Shown: positions 57,712-64,000 of the stretch, piece by piece
Layout: each line of letters starts with the position of its first letter
How positions within the stretch are numbered: the stretch's first letter is position 1
Assembly: GCA_019188255.1 (NCBI GenBank)
Contig: JAETXT010000016.1
Span: 62,001-126,000 of the forward strand
Length of the DNA: 64,000 nt
Reading direction: 5' to 3'
DNA from: Verticillium longisporum
Lineage: Eukaryota; Ascomycota; Sordariomycetes; Glomerellales; Plectosphaerellaceae
Notes under the pieces: model-generated
Told to the model about the DNA's origin: nothing
What the model saw: only the letters and a program-made list of their open reading frames with translations
Databases searched by the model: none
Position numbers and translations under genes: made by a program

Positions 57712-60494
57712 ATGCCCCGAGCTGGCTGTAGCGATTTTGGCTTTGACATTCATGTCGACCCATCCTGCCTGAGCACGCCCATGGAAGATCACACATCTGC
57801 CTCCCAAGACGACAGCTACAGGGCCGAAGCCGCCACGCCAGCAACCGATGGTACGAGCCATCAGCACGAGAAGGCCAGCCTCGTAGCCAGTTTGCCCCAG
57901 CAGTCACAGCACGACAGCTTCGACATGTCAGCCCACGACCAGTCCATCGACACGGCAGACTTCGCAGACCACGACAACCGCAGCAGCGACGTCCAGGCGG
58001 CGGGCGACCGCCGCGTCTCGGGTCGAACCGACGCCCTCATCCACGCTGCCGCCCAAGCTGTCGTCGACCAGATCGAGCGCAACCGCCATGGCGAGACGGA
58101 GGAGGAACACTCTGTGCTGAGCTCCCACGTCAACGACAATGACACGGTGGAGGGGACCGAGGTCAGCTACGTCACGGAGACGGACGGCGATCGTCGAGAT
58201 TCGCGCGACTCTCGCAACTCGCGCGGATCCTTCGTCTCGGAATCGCAGGCCAGCCGCCACGACAGTGATTCGCACGACGACCGCGCCGGCGACAGCTCTT
58301 CACACCACGAGGCCGACTCGGAAGTGTTCAGCGACCGCAGCGCCCGGAGCTCGCTCGGCTCCTTCGAAGGATCTCTGCACAATGGCATGAAGAACCTCAA
58401 GAGGAGCCAACACGTCGACGACGAAGACGAGACGCGCACCGAGCACTCCCGTATCTCTGACTTCTCTCACTACGACCCACGAGAATTCCAACCTACACTT
58501 CGAAGCACCCCCGCCCAGCTTTCCACTCCACCTCAGACGTCCGCGCCCTCCAACTGTCCTCGCCAGCTCCCTCGGTCTTTGGTGGCTCCCCTCGATCCTC
58601 CAAACGCCCACACATGCCCACCATCTCCCGCCTCGGCAGCCCCTCCATGTCGGCCCAGTACTCACCCAAGGGCCGCACCACGCCTTCCCGCCTGAAGCCC
58701 CGCAAGACGACGCCCCCGCTCGTGCTCCTGCACGCCACCCTGTTGCCGCTACGTTGGCCCTGGGCCGATGTCCTCGAGGCAGCTCCGTCGGACGTTCTCT
58801 CTCCCGAGGCCAAAACCTTGCGTGACTACTGGCGCCGCCTGCACGACCGTCTCGACGACACCGTCTGCGACCGTGGTGTCCTTCTACCCCACCCTCAGAA
58901 CGACTTTGAAGTTCTCGAGGAGCGTCTGCTGGACGCCCTCGACTTGCCCCTTCGCCGCCGTGCCCGGATCCTCGAGTGCGGACATTATCTCGGGCCTTCC
59001 AATGAGGCGACGCTCACCGAAGATCTCGATAGCGATGAGGAGGACGAGCCGGAGGAGGACCGCTCTCGCCAGAGCAGTTCACTCCTGAGGAAGAGCCTGC
59101 ACGAGCAGACGCACTGGTGTACCACCTGCCACCATGAGATCAAGTTTGAGCCTCTGGGCCCCGGCAAGATCTTCCGCGTCAAGGTGTACGCCAGCAACGG
59201 TCTCATGAAGGCGGGTGCCTGGGACGCCTGCTGGAAGGAGATGGAGCGTGTCGACGTTGAGATAGAGCCCATCATCGAGGGTGGCGTGCTGGACGAGCTG
59301 GAAAGACTTGCCATCGAGCAACGAGAGGCTGCCGAAGCCGCCGAGCGCGAGGCTGACGAGGCCGCTGAAGCTGAGGCCGCCGAGGCCGCCCTCATCGAGA
59401 GCTCCATGATGGAGAATGACTACAATGAGCATGCTGCTCTGCCAGCTCTGGCCATGGCATCACCCCTCCCCGCCATCAGCCCTGCTGAGCCAACACCGCT
59501 CTCCTCGGACACCGTGTCCCGTCATGACCAGCTCGAAGAGCGTCGTTTCCGTGACGAAGCCCGTATGCGGGAAATCTACGGCGACACCCCTCAGCCAACT
59601 ATTTCTCACGCAGGATCATCCGAACCGACTCCAGACAGCTATATCCCGGGCCCTACACCCGTCTCACCGTCAGAAGAGGCCCGTGCCCGACGTGAAGCTA
59701 GGCGTGAGGCCGCTCCACCGCCCCTTCAGAACGCTTCTCTCCCCGAGCTCCTCCTCGAGGCCGCACGCGTGATGCTGCAGGATCGCAAGAATGTAGCCCT
59801 CGTGCTCTTGACCTTGCTCGTCCTCTTCTTGGCTGTCAAGCCGCCTGTCCGCGATGACATGCGCATGTACGATTGGGAGAGCAAAATACCTCACAATGAT
59901 GCTGGCATGCCCGAGGTCGTCGAGATCAAGACAGTGGCCGCAGCACCGGCGGTCCAGCCGGTCGTGGAACCTGCTGTTCAACCTGTCGTGGAACCGGCCG
60001 ACGCATCCTCATCCGCAGTGGTCGAGCCGAACACGGCACATGATCCCTGCCAGACGCCCAGCGCAGCCGTCGCTGCCGACGTCAGGCCTGAGGCTGGCGT
60101 TCCGGTTGACGAAGCTGTCACCTCCCGCAAAGTCGTCCGTGTCGTCGAGACGGTCACAGAGACGGAGACTGTCAAGGCCTTTGTCACAGAGGAAGCACCG
60201 TCTCCATCGACTATTCCCACTGAAGCTGCGCAGCCTGCATCGGAGGGAGAGCAGGTCCAACTCGAGCACGAGGACGCTTCAGGAAGCAGCTCGGTCGGCG
60301 AGGCGCCAGCGGCGTCTGTCGTCAACGACGAGGACAATGCAGAACCGCAACTCGTTCTCGAGGAGGTCATTGCGTCTAGCATAGTTCCCGAGCCCGAGGC
60401 CGAGGCCGAAGCCGAGACTGGCTCTGCCGACGATGCCGTCGAGCAGCAGCGCAAGGAGGAGCAGCATGGCGAGCAGGACAAGCAGGAGCTATAA
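57712..60494 (+). CDS. Conserved Pezizomycotina membrane protein of the 'pathway-specific nitrogen regulator'-like family
   Basis: Relatives carry the database name pathway-specific nitrogen regulator, but that role is not shown by the sequence. The chosen start is the ATG at 57712 (MPRAGCSDFGFDIHVDPSCL). The N-terminal third is acidic and Ser/Asp/His-rich. The conserved core runs from LHATLLPLRWPWADVLEAAP to RRRARILECGHYLGPSNEA (about residues 339-433). It is followed by a CxxC pair in HWCTTCHHEIKF, then FRVKVYASNGLMKAGAWDAC. A coiled-coil stretch rich in Glu and Ala comes next, then one hydrophobic helix near residue 693 (NVALVLLTLLVLFLAV) and a Glu/Val/Pro-rich tail. The frame breaks once at the C5 run 58508-58512; one more C joins the two halves. 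The corrected length is about 927 residues. One helix with a long acidic tail suggests an organelle or nuclear membrane protein. Confidence 0.82.
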
Positions 60495-61803
60495 GGCTCA
60501 ACGGGATATGACGTTACGGATGGCACGGATTGTTTGGCATGATGACGACTCGCGAGGATACCACAATTGCAACAGGCCGGCGTGCGTGCGAGATGGACAA
60601 GAAGAAAAACGACAAATCATGGGCCCCTTCTCGTTTTCTGTTTCTCTGTAGATTTGTCTGCTGACGGCCATGTTCGGGCAGCACACGGCATACATGTAGC
60701 GTAGTAATTAACTGATGATTCCACCAATGTGCCCCACCATACTGCCCATCTCATCTGTCTCTTCGCGTGGCATCCAAACAAGTGCGCCTGGGAGTGTGAG
60801 CTGTTACAAGCATCAAAGGAACAATCTTCGTGGGTAAGGATCGTCGATCCGCTCTATTGATGTTGATACGACTACGCTAAACAGAGACACCGGTCTCTCA
60901 AGTCCTCACATTCCGGTCCCATCCCGCTCATCCATCTGGTATCGTAGACCCCGCTGAGGGTGTCCCTCCTTCATTACAGTTGGCAGCCCCCTTGGGCCGC
61001 CAAAGATGGGATATATGCAATGCAACGTAACCGCACAACAAACAACCTGCCCCCTCCGTCCTGCTCTGCATCCCGTTCCTCCCAAGTCATGTAAGTCCAT
61101 CCCCCTCCGTCCAGCCATTGCCCAGCTCCCCAAGGCAGCATGTACGCAACCCCATCGGGGGCGCCTGGGGCCCGGCCCGGCTTCATTCCATCATCCTGCG
61201 TATAATCGTCACAAATTGCCCATCCCCATCCGTTGCACCGTCCGCTCCCTCTGACAATCTGTCGTAATGAAGAAGACGCCTGGAGAATAAAGTAGAAGAA
61301 AGAAAAAAAGAAAAAGAAGAAGAGGAAAGTAGAGAGATGAGTGGTTCGTTCTCTCGCAGGCTCCGTCCTGCGTTCCTGTCCCGTTGGCCCTTCTCGGAAG
61401 AAGGGTCCAATGATCCAAATAGATCTCTTGAAGAAAGATAGCCTTCCCAATCTGGTGGTGCCCTTTGGCAGGGCGTGAACGAAGCACGGCTTGAAAAGGA
61501 AAATATCCGCGCCAGTTCTACATGTTTTCAAACAGTCTGCCTCCCTGATGAGAAATCTCCGCGGCTCTTCTCTCGAGTTGCCTGCGGCTGCAATGTGATT
61601 GCATGCTGTCTGATGCGATGAGGTCCAGTGAGACGGCCGTCTGCCAAAATGCAAATGCCCTCTCCGCGTCTGAATGCAATGGTGGTGCAAACAAAGGCGT
61701 TTCCATGCCGACTTGTTTGGCATGTTGGTTGATAGTAGAGAATAGGTAGAGAAATGTGGTGGGTTTGGTGTGTTTTTGGAAAATGCTCATTTTGTTTGCG
61801 CGT
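60495..61803. other. Convergent 3' intergenic region
   Basis: Lies between the stop codons of two convergent genes and should hold both terminators. It contains a purine-rich AAAGAAAAAGAAGAAGAGG stretch near 61.30-61.33 kb. Open frames here (for example minus 61723-60974) lack motifs and are considered chance. Confidence 0.5.
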
Positions 61804-64000
61804 TCACTCGGGTTGAGATGACGTCTCATTGACGGCGTATCTCTTGGCTGTCTCGGTGCTGGCAATACTAGCGTTTGTATCCCTTCGGCGTGGCTCAAAA
61901 TGAGGTTTACTGATGCCGGCAGTGGGGGCCTTCTTCTTTTTCGCGTTGAACATGAAAATGCCATCGCTGTCGCTGTCATCGTCATCATCGTCGGCAGGCC
62001 GCATCTCCGGCGTTGAGGCGAAGCTTCGAAGCGGGCTCGGCACGTCAAGCTGAACCGCGATGACACCACTGTCGAAGGACTGTTGCTCAAGGTGCTCAAT
62101 AGAGAACCCGGCAACAGGTTCCTTGGCGAAAGCAGGCGGTGTCAGAGAATCCGTCGTCTCTAAGAAGTCGGGCCGGCCGCCCAGAGCTTTCGAGTCAATA
62201 GGTTCAGGCTCCTGATCAGCCGACACAGAGCTCGCGCCGCTCAGAAGAGCGGGCAGTGAGGGGTCTGAGTGAAAGACGAGCATCTGCTCCTTTGATGGGC
62301 ATGCACTCGACGACATGGGGCTGGCAACTTCGCTGGGACTGGTGAGCGGTGTCGTCAGACCAGCCATTGACGTAGATCTCGACGACTTGCACGTTTCCAT
62401 GGTGCTACCCCTGGACACTGGCGGAGGGTTTTCATCATCGGGCGATGGCGGACAAGGAATGTCGGCGGGGTCAAAGACAGGCGTCTCTTTGGCGTCCAAC
62501 AGCTGATCAGTCAGGTTACGTTGATATTCGTCCACCTGCTTCTTGATGAGGCCCTCCTTAGCCCTGGCAAAAGATTCAGGTGTCGAGGTGTTGTATGACC
62601 GAGGCGGCGGCGGCGTCTTTGCGTCAGGCACGTCCTGTGGGCGATCCGTGCGGTGTGCCGTTGCTGGCCGTTCATCGAACAGAGCGGGACCCTTCCGAGC
62701 GTCGAGTATATTCGAATCGGAGTGAGGTTGACCATGCTGATATCCAGTAATGGCTTGTGATGAAAAGAATAGTGGCGATGCGAGTGACGGGTTGTTCTCC
62801 CTCACGGCCTTGCCCAGATCGACCGAGCGTACAGGTCGGGGTCGACTCGGTGTCCGGTGGACGGTACCGGGTGCCATTGCATTGCTGATCCCGACCTGAG
62901 GCGCAGCACGCTTGTCAGCGCTGGCAAAGAGGCTGCGATCGACCGAGTGAGACCGAGAGGCATCGTCCAGGCCATGTTGATCAACGTAGCGCTGTTTCTT
63001 GGGTTCATACATGGCAGCCGCGGGCGATGAAGGGACAGTCTGAGAACCGGTCAACGCAGCTGTCAAAGCCAGGAAGCTGTTGCCGATTGTGGTGTGGGGC
63101 TGCTTGTTCGCTGGCCTGAAGACTGAAGCACCACTCTTCTTCGAGTCATACGAAGCTGGCCATTCTTCGTTGCTGGCATCCCGAACGCTCCTCCCCTTCT
63201 GACTTGACGATGCACTCTGCGAAGGCTGCGCGATTGCAGTGGCAAGAGGATCGTACGCCGAGTCAGAGGGACTGGCATCTACGCTTTGCGACAGAGGGTG
63301 ATCTGGCGTAGCAAAGTAGATACCGGCGAAGTAGTCATCGCTTTTGAGACTTTTCCGCCGCAGATCCCGCGGGTTGGTGATGGGCACGGCAGCATGGGGA
63401 ACGTTGCTTTCACCGGCAGAGCTAGCCACACTGCTGGTTGCCCGCCTGCGTGATCTGCTATCGCCGCGCTCGCTGACCAGGGGTGCATGACCTTGCCGAC
63501 GGCCTTCTTGACGACCGAGCGGGCACGCTCGAGAAAGGTGATTGGGACGACGGCATGCGCGGTTTCTTTGGCGTCAACTTGCACCCTTCGGCCCTGTGAT
63601 GGGCGAGCCGGGTCTGTTTCGTCGATCCAGGCAATCGGGTTCGATATTCCCTGTACAACCCAAGGATGGCGCTTAATGTCACGCAACCTGACGCGCTTGT
63701 CTGGGCTCTTGGTGAACATGAGCCTCAAGAGGTCGTAGAGTAGATTGTCAATCTCTTCGTAAACAAGGTCGTTGTCATCACGATAGGGTTTCTTGTTCTG
63801 GCGCTTGTATAGCGAGTTCTCGTCGGGGCTGGTAGACGGGTCTACAGGCCGCAGGCGCTGGCGGGGATGAAGACGTCCTCGGTAGCAATCTTCTTGAACA
63901 TGGCCCACTCGTCTTCTGCCTGAAAGGGGATGCGTGCGAAAACAAGGCAGTACAAGGTGACGCCAAGGGACCAAATATCAATCTGCTCAGAGATCCTCGG
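61804..64000 (-). CDS. CaMKK/Sak1-Ssp1-like Ser/Thr protein kinase, C-terminal part (5' end outside window)
   Basis: The class acts upstream of AMPK/Snf1 and in stress and cell-size control. At the right edge the frame reads kinase subdomain IX (EQIDIWSLGVTLYCLVFARI). FKKIATEDVFIP follows, then the class-specific insert PYRDDNDLVYEEIDNLLYDL and subdomain XI (MFTKSPDKRVRLRDIKRHPW). The C-terminal extension begins HPWVVQGISNPIAWIDETDP, then FLERARSVVKKAVGKVMHP, and continues as a Ser/Pro-rich tail to the stop at 61804. The catalytic loop and DFG segment lie beyond 64000. The frame breaks twice, at G4 runs 63863-63866 and 63480-63483 (C4 on the coding strand); one extra base in each joins the conserved blocks exactly. 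No intron is seen in this part. Confidence 0.88.

Overview
The window looks like nuclear DNA of a filamentous ascomycete (Pezizomycotina, most likely a Sordariomycete). Introns are short (about 50-150 bp), with GTAxGT donors and CTAAC branch sites. The genes are typical of that group: two Zn2Cys6 regulators, a fungal-type HNH relic and a conserved 'pathway-specific nitrogen regulator'-like protein. GC-balanced gene DNA alternates sharply with very AT-rich blocks that almost lack CpA and TpG, the mark of repeat-induced point mutation (RIP). I cannot name the genus.

Layout. 1-8.8 kb: RIP-destroyed repeats ending at a small TA-flanked inverted-repeat element. 9.5-11.8 kb: SDA1 (60S ribosome biogenesis). 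12.65-20.3 kb: an accessory graveyard holding a polypyrimidine tract, two unidentified or LRR-like relics, a broken HNH-family gene, a solo Copia-type LTR with intact target duplication, and a broken SNF2 helicase gene carrying a 13-bp minisatellite. 20.8-28.9 kb: three minus-strand genes, the mitochondrial phosphate carrier and two Zn2Cys6 regulators (one with 13- and 10-nt micro-exons). 28.9-32.06 kb: no gene seen. 32.06-33.86 kb: a secretory-pathway membrane protein with three cysteine modules. 33.9-37.98 kb: no gene seen. 37.98-47.86 kb: a nested transposon block made of a Mutator-like MITE followed by a roughly 9-kb element with 22-bp perfect TIRs and TTA flanks (PIF/Harbinger-like), which contains a 6-kb LTR retrotransposon. 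50.5-51.2 kb: a small secreted protein. 53.6-54.2 kb: a P-loop kinase-like protein. 55.7-56.5 kb: a DJ-1/PfpI protein with a GC-AG intron. 57.7-60.5 kb: the nitrogen-regulator-like membrane protein. 61.8-64 kb: the 3' part of a CaMKK-like protein kinase that runs off the right edge.

Two cross-cutting observations matter most. First, five otherwise well-conserved genes have eight single-base frame breaks, all compatible with a one-base error in a C/G run of 3-5; this looks like systematic consensus error, so these genes should not be called pseudogenes. Second, the edges of the right-hand AT-rich block coincide with the TIRs of a DNA transposon, so that block reads as a nested insertion that was then degraded by RIP.
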